A DNA stretch of 64,000 nt from Microbacteriaceae bacterium (lineage in GTDB: Bacteria > Actinomycetota > Actinomycetes > Actinomycetales > Microbacteriaceae), in assembly GCA_025463545.1 (NCBI GenBank), contig JAODAR010000008.1:13369-77368 (forward strand), written 5' to 3'. Positions 42,410-50,871 of the stretch are shown piece after piece; the stretch's first letter is position 1; the number at the start of each line of letters is the position of its first letter. Both the position numbers and the translations under genes were made by a program. The notes under the pieces were generated by a model, which had not been told where the DNA came from, did not search any database, and saw only the letters and a list, made by a program, of their open reading frames with translations.

Positions 42410-43576
42410 ATGACCGAGTTCGCGTCCATCGCCCCCCGCCTTGCCGAGCAGGCCATCGAACTGCCCTCGTGGGCCTTTGGTAACTCCGGCACCCGCTTCA
42501 AAGTCTTCGCCCAGCCGGGGGTGCCGCGCGACCCGTTCGAGAAGGTGTCCGACGCCGCCCAGGTGCACAAGTACACCGGCCTCGCCCCGAGCGTCGCGCT
42601 GCACATCCCCTGGGACAAGGTGGACGACTTCGGCACCCTCGCGAAGCACGCGGAAGACGAGGGCGTCTCGCTCGGCACCGTCAACTCCAACACCTTCCAG
42701 GACGACGACTACAAGCTCGGCAGCGTCACCCACTCCGACCCCCGCATCCGCCAGAAGGCCATCGACCACCACTTCGAGTGCATCGACGTGATGAACCAGA
42801 CCGGATCCCGGGACCTGAAAATCTGGCTCGCCGACGGAACCAACTACCCGGGACAGGACGACATGCGGGGCCGCCAGGACCGCCTCGCCGAGTCGCTCGC
42901 GAAGATCTACGAACGCATCGCTGAGAACCAGCGCCTGGTCCTTGAGTACAAGATCTTCGAGCCGGCTTTTTATCACATGGACGTTCCGGACTGGGGCACA
43001 AGCTACGCGCAGGTGAGCGCCCTCGGCGAGCGCGCCACGGTTTGCCTTGACACCGGCCACCACGCGCCCAGCACGAACATCGAGTTCATCGTCATGCAGC
43101 TGCTGCGACTCGGCAAGCTCGGTTCCTTCGACTTCAACTCGCGCTTCTACGCGGATGACGACCTGATAGTCGGCGCGGCCGATCCGTTCCAGCTCTTCCG
43201 AATCCTGGTCGAGGTGGTGCGCGGTGGTGGTTACGGCAAGGACTCCGACGTGGCGTTCATGCTCGACCAATGCCACAACATCGAAGACAAGATCCCCGGC
43301 CAGATCCGCAGTGTGCTCAACGTGCAGGAGATGACAGCCCGGGCCCTGCTGGTCGACACCGAGGCGCTGGCCGCCGCCCAGTTGGCCGGCGACGTGCTCG
43401 CCGGCAACGGCATCCTGATGGACGCCTTCTATACGGATGTGCGCCCGCACCTCGGCGCGTGGCGCGAGTCGCGCGGATTGCCCGCCGACCCGATGGCGGC
43501 CTACGCGGCGAGCGGCTACGGCGCCTCGATCATCAGTGGACGCGTTGGCGGCAGTCCGGCCGGCTGGGGCGCCTGA
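42410..43576 (+). CDS. rhaI: L-rhamnose isomerase
   Basis: 388 residues from ATG at 42410, which GGAGGAAG precedes at a good distance; in-frame upstream starts lack a site. Converts L-rhamnose to L-rhamnulose. The TIM-barrel isomerase carries the metal-binding segments EYKIFEPAFYH, CLDTGHHAPSTNIE and DFNSRFYADDDL, plus RIRQKAIDHHFECIDVM and KIWLADGTNYPGQ, as in the Pseudomonas stutzeri-type RhaI rather than E. coli RhaA. It converges on the FGGY kinase gene (33-bp gap) and has its own promoter. Confidence 0.93.
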   Translation: MTEFASIAPRLAEQAIELPSWAFGNSGTRFKVFAQPGVPRDPFEKVSDAAQVHKYTGLAPSVALHIPWDKVDDFGTLAKHAEDEGVSLGTVNSNTFQDDDYKLGSVTHSDPRIRQKAIDHHFECIDVMNQTGSRDLKIWLADGTNYPGQDDMRGRQDRLAESLAKIYERIAENQRLVLEYKIFEPAFYHMDVPDWGTSYAQVSALGERATVCLDTGHHAPSTNIEFIVMQLLRLGKLGSFDFNSRFYADDDLIVGAADPFQLFRILVEVVRGGGYGKDSDVAFMLDQCHNIEDKIPGQIRSVLNVQEMTARALLVDTEALAAAQLAGDVLAGNGILMDAFYTDVRPHLGAWRESRGLPADPMAAYAASGYGASIISGRVGGSPAGWGA

Positions 43577-43609
43577 GGCTCAGCGGGAGCGATCGCCGAT
43601 GGCCGGTAC

Positions 43610-45034
43610 TCAGGCCGGTACGCCCGTCAGAGTCGAGCGGCGGTCGAGGACGGCACGGAAGACACGGTACCGCTCCTCCAGCGCGTCGCTGAGCGCGGCA
43701 TCCGGCTCAATCGTCGTCCGGGGGCCGGCGAATCGTTCGGCGACGGTCGCGAGGGGCTCGGAGCCGAGGGCCGCCGCGGCCAGCACGGCGGCGCCACGAG
43801 CGCTGCCTGCACCATTGGAGATGATCACCGGCCGTGCGAGGACGGTCGCGCGGAGGCGGTTCCACAATTCGCTGGCCGCAGCACCGCCGGCCAGGTGGTG
43901 TCGCCGCTGGTCGACGCCCAATGCCGAGAGCCGCTCCAAACCGAGCCGCTCCACGAAAGCCACCCCCTCGTAGACCGCGCGGAATCGGGCGATCGGGTCC
44001 TGTGTCTCGCGCGCGGCGCCGTTGAGCGTCACCGAGAACCCCGCGAAGCCGGCATCCGCGACCGGGAAGCGCTCGCCGCGTCGGGCCAGCGGGTATGCAA
44101 CCAACGGAGAGGGGCCGAAGGCCTCGATGAGCGCCGTGCGCTCGGCCGGGTCCAGGCCCGCGGTGACCCCGGCGTGCAGCACCCCTGCCCCGGTGTTGGA
44201 CGCGCCGCCCGGCCAGAACCGGCCGTCCGGCGCGACGTGCGAGTAGATGCCGGTGGCGCCGTCGACCACGTCCCGCGCCGAGACCGCCTTGAGCACGAGG
44301 GTGGTTCCAAGCACGCCCACCGTGTCGCCTTCGAGCACGGCACCGGTCGCGATCTGGCCCGTCGAGCCGTCCGTCATTCCGGACACGATCGCGACTCCCG
44401 CAGGGAGGCCCAACGCATCCGGATGCGCAACCTCGCCGATCACCCGGCCGGGCGCGACGAGCTCGGGCATCCGCTCGACGGGGAGTCCCACCACGGCGAG
44501 GGCCGCGAGGTCCCACGACGCAGCGACCGGGTCGATCCCGCTCTTCAGCGCGTGCGAGGTGTCCGAGGGGAGCAGGTGGCCGGCGAGAGCCGCAGCGACC
44601 ACGTCCGGCGTGAAGACGTAGCGGGCCGCGGGAGACACGGAATGCATCCACGCGGCCCGCGCCAACGCCCCGGACGGTCGGATGCCGAGGCCGGCCTCGG
44701 CAAGCGCGCGCAGCTGATCGGCGCCACGCGGGTCGTCGTAGAGCACGGCGTCGCCGACCGGGACACCCTTCACGTCGACTGGGACGACCGTGCCCGAGGT
44801 GCCCGTGACGCACAGCGCCCGCACCTCCTGCGCCCGTCCTGCGAGACGTGCGGTCACGCCGCCGAGCAGGCCGCGCACGACCTCGCCGTAACGCGCCGGC
44901 TGGGTGCGCTCCCCGCCTGAGCTGCTGACCGAGACGGCCGCGCGGAACTCGACGAGCACCTGGCCGGACCCGGCGTCAACGGCCTGCACCCGCGCGTCGG
45001 CTGTGGCGAGGTCGATGCCGAGGACAATCGTCAC
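43610..45034 (-). CDS. FGGY-family carbohydrate kinase
   Basis: 474 residues, two actin-like domains. Phosphate 1 motif GIDLATADARVQAVD; DDPRGADQL; ATP-side GVLGTTLVLKAV; late GVAFVERLGLERLSALG and a GGGA-like AGGAAASELWNRL. Phosphorylates a sugar or sugar acid. It is distinct from the rhamnulokinase at 57822. Last gene of the minus-strand operon, overlapping the HAD stop-start by 4 bp, next to a class II aldolase, so it likely makes the aldolase's phosphorylated substrate. Confidence 0.85.
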   Translation of the reverse strand: MTIVLGIDLATADARVQAVDAGSGQVLVEFRAAVSVSSSGGERTQPARYGEVVRGLLGGVTARLAGRAQEVRALCVTGTSGTVVPVDVKGVPVGDAVLYDDPRGADQLRALAEAGLGIRPSGALARAAWMHSVSPAARYVFTPDVVAAALAGHLLPSDTSHALKSGIDPVAASWDLAALAVVGLPVERMPELVAPGRVIGEVAHPDALGLPAGVAIVSGMTDGSTGQIATGAVLEGDTVGVLGTTLVLKAVSARDVVDGATGIYSHVAPDGRFWPGGASNTGAGVLHAGVTAGLDPAERTALIEAFGPSPLVAYPLARRGERFPVADAGFAGFSVTLNGAARETQDPIARFRAVYEGVAFVERLGLERLSALGVDQRRHHLAGGAAASELWNRLRATVLARPVIISNGAGSARGAAVLAAAALGSEPLATVAERFAGPRTTIEPDAALSDALEERYRVFRAVLDRRSTLTGVPA

Positions 45035-45723
45035 TCGCGGGAGCCGATCAGCTGGAAGAGCCGCGGTGCGAGGCCGTCGAGGGTGCGCACGACGATGTCG
45101 GGCTCAGCGAGCTGCTCGGAGGTCGGGTGATCGGGTGCCTCACCGCGGAGCACCCACACGGTGCCGAGACCCAGAGCGTGCGCCGGTCGCACGTCGGTGT
45201 CGAGCCGGTTGCCGATGTGCACGGCCTGCTCGGGGCGCACCCCCGCCTGATCCAGACACCAGTGGAAGAGCTCCGGCGACGGCTTCTCGAATCCGACCAG
45301 CGCCGACACCCCCCACACGTCGACGAACGGCGCGACGCCGTCGCGTTCGAGGGCGCGGATGACGCCTTCCTCCTGATTGGCGAGCACCCCGAACCGCACA
45401 TTACCGGCGAGCGACCGGATGAACGGAAGCACGTCGTCGTACATCGTCCCCGCCGGGTGCACCCAGTGCGCCTTGGTGCGCTCGTGCAGTTCGCCGCGGC
45501 GTCTCCGACTGCCGAGGAATGTCTCGGCAAGCTCGGCGCGCAGCGAACCACCCTGGGCGGCGCGGCCAGCGTCGTAAACCTGCTGGAAATGCCCGCGATC
45601 CGCCGGCGAGAGCCCGTCCGCCGCACGAAGCTCGTCGAGCGCCGTCAGGACTGCCGCAACAAAGTTCTCGTCGTCATAGATCGGCCCCCCGACGTCGCAG
45701 AACACCGCAGCGAGTTCGGGCAT
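45031..45723 (-). CDS. HAD-superfamily hydrolase-like protein
   Basis: 230 residues. Motif I is AVFCDVGGPIYDD with nucleophile Asp10, but the acid/base Asp normally two residues on is Gly12. Later motifs are present: FGVLANQEEGV (motif II-like), GFEKPSPELFHW (Lys of motif III) and VHIGNRLDTDVRPAHALGL (motif IV). Members of this form may still be phosphatases or be non-phosphatase relatives. Sits between the aldolase and FGGY kinase genes with start/stop overlap at both ends. Confidence 0.82.
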   Translation of the reverse strand: MPELAAVFCDVGGPIYDDENFVAAVLTALDELRAADGLSPADRGHFQQVYDAGRAAQGGSLRAELAETFLGSRRRRGELHERTKAHWVHPAGTMYDDVLPFIRSLAGNVRFGVLANQEEGVIRALERDGVAPFVDVWGVSALVGFEKPSPELFHWCLDQAGVRPEQAVHIGNRLDTDVRPAHALGLGTVWVLRGEAPDHPTSEQLAEPDIVVRTLDGLAPRLFQLIGSRE

Positions 45724-46496
45724 CAGGCGGTGCCGGCCAGGTTCTTGCGGCGCTCGGCCATGTCGGTGCGCTCGAAATAGTGAGCGACGGCATCGTCGCC
45801 GAGGCCGGCCAGCCCGCCGATCGACAGCGCCTGCACGCGGGTTCGCGCACCCTTGACGGTCATCAGGGTGATCGCCTCGACGGCATCTGCGCTGCCGCCG
45901 ATCGCGACGATTCCGTGATTGCCCAGCAGCACGACCGATGGCAACTCACCACGCTCGCCAACGTAGCCGCGCAGACGCTCGAGGAAGATGCGCCCAAGCG
46001 CGATCCCGGGTGCCGCGTACGGCACGAAAAGCGGGATGCCGATGACGACTGCCTCGTCGGAGTAGACCCACTCGGCGAAGGCCGACTCCGCGTGCACGCT
46101 CGCGAGCAGCCCGAGCACGGCCGTCGGATGGGTGTGTGCGACGTACGCGGTCGGGCGCACCGACTGCACGGCCACGTGCACGAGCGTCTCGATCGAGGCG
46201 CGTCGCCGCCTACCGGCATGCTCGCCGGCATCGAGCAGCGCGGTGAGTTCCTCCTGGGTCGAGGCGGCGTCATCCATCAGGTCGATGAGAGGCTGCACGT
46301 CGGTGACGACGAAGTCGTCACGAGTGGCCGCCGCCATGTACGCTCCTGACGCCTTCACGACGATGCGGCCATCGGCGAGATTCTTTGAGGTGTTGCCCTC
46401 GGCCAGGATCACCAGATCCTTGGCGGGCTCGCCGAGGGTACGAGTCAGCGCGACGAGGTCGTCGGTAACGAGTTCGGGATTCCAGATGGTAGCCAT
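45723..46496 (-). CDS. Class II aldolase/adducin family protein
   Basis: 257 residues. Fuculose/rhamnulose-phosphate-aldolase-type fold: ILAEGNTSKNLADG, KASGAYMAAATRDDFV, zinc ligands in VAHTHPTAVLGL and LGNHGIVAIGG. It cleaves or epimerises a phosphorylated ketose or sugar acid. Start ATG at 46496, with GGAGAT upstream. The neighbouring FGGY kinase would supply its substrate. Separate from the aldolase domain in the rhamnose gene at 55713. Confidence 0.85.
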   Translation of the reverse strand: MATIWNPELVTDDLVALTRTLGEPAKDLVILAEGNTSKNLADGRIVVKASGAYMAAATRDDFVVTDVQPLIDLMDDAASTQEELTALLDAGEHAGRRRRASIETLVHVAVQSVRPTAYVAHTHPTAVLGLLASVHAESAFAEWVYSDEAVVIGIPLFVPYAAPGIALGRIFLERLRGYVGERGELPSVVLLGNHGIVAIGGSADAVEAITLMTVKGARTRVQALSIGGLAGLGDDAVAHYFERTDMAERRKNLAGTA

Positions 46497-46532
46497 GGTG
46501 ATCTCCTTCAGGGGTCGAGAGACGGCAGCGCG

Positions 46533-47555
46533 TCACGCAATCCAGCGCAGCGGATGTGGGCCCGCGCTCGATGCGCGGATCACCAGCTCGGGAACGAGCA
46601 GCTCGTGGCGATGCGAATGGGCATCGCCACAGTCGATCTCGTCGAGCAGCAGGCGCACCGCGCGCCGGCCCAGCTCTTCGCGCGGCTGGCGCACGGTGGT
46701 CAGCGGAACGGTCGCTGCTTCCGACCAGGAGAGGTCGTCGAATCCTACAATCGAGACGTTGTCAGGCACACGGATGCCGCGGCGCGAGAACTCGAGGAGC
46801 ACGCCGAGCGCGATGAGGTCGTTGCCGCACATGATCGCGGTCGGGAGCTCGTCGGCGGCACGTGCGGCCAGCGCTGCGCCTGCCTGACGTCCGTCGGCGA
46901 TCCGCCACGAGCCGGTGACCACGCGCTCGGGAACGACACCAACGGCGGCGAGCGCCGTGGCGAATCCTTCGAACCGGCGATCGACCTGCGCGCTGCTGCC
47001 GAGGTTGCCGACGAAGGCGACTTCACGATGGCCAAGCGCCATCAGGTGCTCGCCGGCGCGCCGGCCTCCGGCGACGTCGTCGGTCGTGACCCAGCAGCGC
47101 TCGGACTGCTCGTCGACACGGTCCACGTATACCAGGGGGATGTCGCGGGCGTCGAGTCGGTCGAGCGCCCAGTCGAGCACGCGCACCGGCGCGATCATGA
47201 TGCCGTGCACGCGCTGCTGCACGAGGACATCGAGGTTGTCCTGCTCACGCCCGGCGTCGTCGCCGTTGTGGATCATGACGACTCCTACACCCAGTGCCTT
47301 GGCCTCGGCCTCGGCTCCCAGCGCCACGTCGACGAAGAAGGGGTTGGCAAGGTCGGCCAGGGCCAGTCCCAGCGTGCGCTGGCGACCGGCAGGAAACTTG
47401 CGGGCCTGCTGGATGGGGGTGAATCCGAGATCGGCGATGGCCGCCAGAACGCGCTCCCGCGTCGGGGTGGCCACATAACCCGGACGGTTCAGCACGTTGC
47501 TGACTGTGCCGGCCGAGACGCCCGCATATCGCGCGACGTCATGAATGGTCGCCAT
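46533..47555 (-). CDS. LacI-family transcriptional regulator inside the sugar operon
   Basis: 340 residues from the second ATG at 47555; the first ATG (47561) would start immediately after the GGAGG ribosome site, while the second sits 6 nt beyond it. Helix-turn-helix ATIHDVARYAGVSAGTVSNVLNRPG and hinge GFTPIQQARKFPAG, then the sensor domain (VHGIMIAPVRVLDW, TAIMCGNDLIAL, VSIVGFDDLSW). It lies inside the operon, between the binding-protein gene and the aldolase gene, just after a long stem-loop. Likely an autoregulator of the downstream genes. Confidence 0.9.
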   Translation of the reverse strand: MATIHDVARYAGVSAGTVSNVLNRPGYVATPTRERVLAAIADLGFTPIQQARKFPAGRQRTLGLALADLANPFFVDVALGAEAEAKALGVGVVMIHNGDDAGREQDNLDVLVQQRVHGIMIAPVRVLDWALDRLDARDIPLVYVDRVDEQSERCWVTTDDVAGGRRAGEHLMALGHREVAFVGNLGSSAQVDRRFEGFATALAAVGVVPERVVTGSWRIADGRQAGAALAARAADELPTAIMCGNDLIALGVLLEFSRRGIRVPDNVSIVGFDDLSWSEAATVPLTTVRQPREELGRRAVRLLLDEIDCGDAHSHRHELLVPELVIRASSAGPHPLRWIA

Positions 47556-47580
47556 CGTCATCCTCCATTCCGCCGGGGAC

Positions 47581-47613
47581 GGGGGCCTGCGACGACGAAC
47601 GTCGCAGGCCCCC
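47581..47613. terminator. Long stem-loop between the binding-protein and lacI genes
   Basis: GGGGGCCTGCGAC (47581-47593) pairs perfectly with GTCGCAGGCCCCC (47601-47613), loop 7 nt: a 13-bp GC-rich stem in the 108-bp gap after the RhaS-like gene (stop 47664). No T-tract follows on the minus strand, so it may act as a partial terminator or an mRNA 3' stabiliser that keeps binding-protein mRNA abundant relative to the regulator and enzymes downstream. Confidence 0.6.
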
Positions 47614-47663
47614 GCGGCCCGTTGACTCAGCTGAACAGGGGTCGAATCAGCTGTCGCTGTGTC

Positions 47664-48704
47664 CTAGAACGAGAAGTCACCGACGTTTGACTTGTCGAAC
47701 ACGAACATGGGCCCGAGGACGACCTCGCCACCCTTGCCGACCGTGAATTTCCCGAGCTTTCCGGCGCTGAACTTGTCGCCCTCCTTGCCCGTGATGGTGC
47801 CCTTGATCAGCGCGTCCGCGGCGTACGCGGCAAGGTACCCCAGGTCCTCAGGGTTCCAGAGACCGAACTGCTCGACGACGCCGCTCGTGACATAGGTCCC
47901 CATCTCGCTCGGCAGGCCGAGGCCGGTGACCCAGACCTTGCCCTGGAACTGCGGGGTGTCGGACAGGTAGTGCGCGGCTTCCTTCACCGATACCGTGTCC
48001 GGAGCGATGATGGCCTTGAGGTCGGGGATGCTCTGCATGAGTCCCTGAGCCGCCTGGTAGGCCTTCTGGTCGTCGTCCTCGCCGTATGCAACCTTGGCAA
48101 TTGTGATCTCCGGGTGTTCTTTCTTGATGAGAGCCGTCATCGCGTCGACCCAGGCGTTCAGGTTCGCCGCGTTCGCGCCACCGGAGAGGATTGCGATGGT
48201 TCCGCCGGCTGCACCGAGGTGCTTCGACGTCAGGTCGACGAGTCCCTTAGCGATGCCGGCGACAGTCGCCTGGTTGATGAAGACGTCGCGGCAGTCGGTG
48301 TCGGTGTCGAACGCGACGACCTTGACACCAGCCTTCTGGGCCGCCTTCAGGTCGTTGCAGACGGCAGCCGGGTCGTTCGCAGCGAGGGCGATCGCCTTCT
48401 GGCCGGTCTGGATCGCCGTCTGAATGAACGGCACCTGGTCGGCTGAACCCGTCGCGGTCGGACCAACCTCGGAGAATTTCAGGCCGAGTGCATCCGCGGC
48501 CTTCTTGGCACCCTTGTCCGACGCCTCGAAGTACTTGTTGCCGAGGCTCTTCGGGATGACGGTGAGGCTTCCGCCTGCGGCGGCCGTTCCGGTCGAGCCG
48601 CCCGTTGGGGCGGCGCAGCCAGCGAGAAGCACGGCCGCGCTCGCGATGGCCGCTGCGGCCAGCGCAGCGCGCCTGTGCGAGGTCTTACTGAATGTGAACC
48701 TCAT
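47664..48704 (-). CDS. rhaS: RhaS-like sugar-binding lipoprotein (CUT2 family)
   Basis: 346 residues with signal peptide and lipobox LLAGC (Cys30). Periplasmic-binding-protein type 1 fold: VIPKSLGNKYFEASDKGAKKA, IALAANDPAAV, VVAFDTDTDCRD, and AIIAPDTVSVKEAAHYL. The layout closely matches rhamnose-binding RhaS proteins. Works with the two permeases and ATPase encoded upstream (48770-52373). The neighbouring rhamnose enzymes make L-rhamnose the first ligand to test; a related deoxysugar is possible. Confidence 0.88.
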   Translation of the reverse strand: MRFTFSKTSHRRAALAAAAIASAAVLLAGCAAPTGGSTGTAAAGGSLTVIPKSLGNKYFEASDKGAKKAADALGLKFSEVGPTATGSADQVPFIQTAIQTGQKAIALAANDPAAVCNDLKAAQKAGVKVVAFDTDTDCRDVFINQATVAGIAKGLVDLTSKHLGAAGGTIAILSGGANAANLNAWVDAMTALIKKEHPEITIAKVAYGEDDDQKAYQAAQGLMQSIPDLKAIIAPDTVSVKEAAHYLSDTPQFQGKVWVTGLGLPSEMGTYVTSGVVEQFGLWNPEDLGYLAAYAADALIKGTITGKEGDKFSAGKLGKFTVGKGGEVVLGPMFVFDKSNVGDFSF

Positions 48705-48769
48705 TGTTCTGCCTTCCTCTTGCTATTGGTCACTTGGTGCAGATTTTCGATGGGGAATGGGTGGTGCTG

Positions 48770-49846
48770 TTACGCGCCTGCCGCGATCACGGAGGCCTTC
48801 GCCCGACGGCGCCGCGAGATGAAACCCGCAACACTGGCGACAACGACGGAGAAGATGAGGGCAGCGCCGGTGACGACGCTGATGGTGTCGGAGCCGAACC
48901 CGGCGAGCTGTAGCGTCTTGTTCAGTGTCGCGATCAGCACGCCGCCAGCCAGCGCTCCGAGCAGGGAACCTCGGCCACCCCAGATCGAGACGCCGCCCAG
49001 CACTATGGCTGTGACGACCTGCAACTCGAAGCCGGACCCATTGGTACCGATTGCGTTGCTGTACTGCAGTGTGAAGTAGACGCCGGTGGCAGACGCAACC
49101 AGCCCGCTGAGGACGAACAGGATGAGCCTGGTGCGGTTGACCCGAACTCCCGAGAACGCGGCGGTCTCGGGACTCAACCCGATGGCGAACACCCCGCGTC
49201 CGAACGGCGTGAAATGCAGCAGCACCGCGAAGGCGATCGCCAGCACGATGATCGCCACGGTCACGATCGGAAGGGGCGCGCCGGTGAAGAGCGGAGAACT
49301 GACAAACTGCGTGACGTCGCTCGGGAATCTGGTGATCGCCGTGGTGCCGAGCAGTCCGACGGCGATGCCACGGAACAGCGCCAGGGTGCCGATGGTGACC
49401 GCCAGACTTGGCAATCCGACGACTGTCACGAGCACGCCGTTCAGCACGCCGACGAGGCCACCGCCGACGACCGCTACACCGGCGGCGAGTGGAAGCGGCA
49501 CTCCGGCCTGGTATGTCAGCCCGAATACGGCGCTCGAGAAACCGAGCACACTGCCGACCGACAGGTCGATGTCGCCCGTGATGATGATCAGGGTCACCGG
49601 CAACAGCATGAGCAGGATCGGCGCGGAGTTCAGGATCAGCGTCAGGTAGGTGTATGGCTGGGCGAAGTACGGCACGGTGGTGATGGCGAAGATGATCAGC
49701 AGGATTATGGCAACGATGATCGCTGTCTCTGTGCGCAGCAGCAGTCGCCGCCAGAGCGGGCGGCTGTGCGTGCGGTACCGTGCGGCAGCACCGTCGGCTG
49801 CGGTGCTGGCGGTCGTGGCAGTCGTGGCGGCGGTGTCGGCGCTCAT
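48770..49846 (-). CDS. CUT2 sugar ABC transporter permease (RhaQ-like)
   Basis: 358 residues from ATG at 49846 with GAGAAGGGGGAG in front; the frame is open upstream but without a site. RbsC-type permease: about eight helices, ITGDIDLSVGSVLGFSSA, VVGLPSLAVTIGTLALFRGIA and ATGVYFTLQYSNAIGTNGSGFELQVVTAIVLGG. The N-terminal 20 residues are an unusual Thr/Ala-rich tract. Start overlaps the stop of the next permease by 4 bp. Confidence 0.9.
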   Translation of the reverse strand: MSADTAATTATTASTAADGAAARYRTHSRPLWRRLLLRTETAIIVAIILLIIFAITTVPYFAQPYTYLTLILNSAPILLMLLPVTLIIITGDIDLSVGSVLGFSSAVFGLTYQAGVPLPLAAGVAVVGGGLVGVLNGVLVTVVGLPSLAVTIGTLALFRGIAVGLLGTTAITRFPSDVTQFVSSPLFTGAPLPIVTVAIIVLAIAFAVLLHFTPFGRGVFAIGLSPETAAFSGVRVNRTRLILFVLSGLVASATGVYFTLQYSNAIGTNGSGFELQVVTAIVLGGVSIWGGRGSLLGALAGGVLIATLNKTLQLAGFGSDTISVVTGAALIFSVVVASVAGFISRRRRAKASVIAAGA

Positions 49847-50871
49847 GCTCCACTCCCCCTTCTCTTCGCCCGGCGAGTACCGGTGATGAACAGAATCCGG
49901 TCGAGCAGGATGGATCCGACGATCAAGATGCCGACGATCGACTCCTGCCAGAGGCTCGGCACGCCGAGCACCGGAAGTGCGTTGCTGATGGTGGCGAGGA
50001 AGAATCCGCCCAGTGCGACGCCCCAAATCGTGCCGGATCCGCCGACGATGGCGACGCCTCCGACCACGGCAGCCGCGACGGCCTGGAGCTCGTACCCGGT
50101 GCCGACCTGCGCGTCACCTGTCGCGAAGATCGCGAGGTAGACGAGGCCGCCAAGCCCGGCGAGGGCGCCGCTCGTGACGAAGGCGGCTAGCGTCAGGCGA
50201 CGCTCGCCGAGTCCGAACAGGGTGGCCGCCTCCGGGTTGGAACCCAGCGCATAGAGGTCGCGGCCCGCGCGCCGACTCGTCATGAACCACCCGATCAGCA
50301 GGACGACGATCGCGACGACGATCAGAAGGATCGGGATGCCGAAGAACTGCTGGGTGCCGAACGAGCGGTACTCGACGGGCAGCCAGCTGGAGCGGATGAA
50401 GTGCGGGCCGATCCAGAGGATCGCGATGCCCCGGTATGCGTACAGCGTGCCCAGGGTGATCACGAGCGATGGCACCTTCAGGAAGGCGACCAGCAGTCCG
50501 TTGACGAGTCCGAGCAGGGCTCCGAGCAGGATGCCTATGAGCACGACCAGCGGGATCGGAATGCCCGGAACGTTGGCGAACAAGGTGCCAGCAGTGTAGG
50601 TCGAGAGGCACAGGATTGAGCCGACCGACAGATCGATGTTCCGGGTGATGATCACGATCGCCTCACCGAGGGCGATGAGGATCAGAATCGTCGGCTGCCG
50701 AAGCAGTTCGCGCCATCCGCCGGCGCTGAAGAGGAACCCCGGCTGCGTCGCGGTAGTGAGAACCACGAGCGCGACGATGAGAACGATCAGGCCGACCTCC
50801 CGGGCGCCGACGATCCTGCCCAAGAAGGAACGTCGCCCTTCGATGGGCGGGAGCGTGTGCGTGACGCTCAT
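49843..50871 (-). CDS. CUT2 sugar ABC transporter permease (RhaP-like)
   Basis: 342 residues from ATG at 50871, which overlaps the ATPase stop (ATGA). Same family as the neighbouring permease: ITRNIDLSVGSILCLSTY, KVPSLVITLGTLYAYRGIA and LEVQAVAAAVVGG-like segment YELQAVAAAVVGGVAIVGG. Two different permease subunits plus one double ATPase is the RhaTPQ arrangement. Confidence 0.9.
   Translation of the reverse strand: MSVTHTLPPIEGRRSFLGRIVGAREVGLIVLIVALVVLTTATQPGFLFSAGGWRELLRQPTILILIALGEAIVIITRNIDLSVGSILCLSTYTAGTLFANVPGIPIPLVVLIGILLGALLGLVNGLLVAFLKVPSLVITLGTLYAYRGIAILWIGPHFIRSSWLPVEYRSFGTQQFFGIPILLIVVAIVVLLIGWFMTSRRAGRDLYALGSNPEAATLFGLGERRLTLAAFVTSGALAGLGGLVYLAIFATGDAQVGTGYELQAVAAAVVGGVAIVGGSGTIWGVALGGFFLATISNALPVLGVPSLWQESIVGILIVGSILLDRILFITGTRRAKRRGSGA

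Noticed and set aside
42254..43450. Open frame of 398 codons on the minus strand
   Set aside because: Fully antisense to rhaI, whose isomerase motifs are unmistakable; Val/Glu-rich shadow composition.
46554..47690. Open frame of 378 codons on the plus strand
   Set aside because: Antisense to the LacI gene; no ribosome site or domain.
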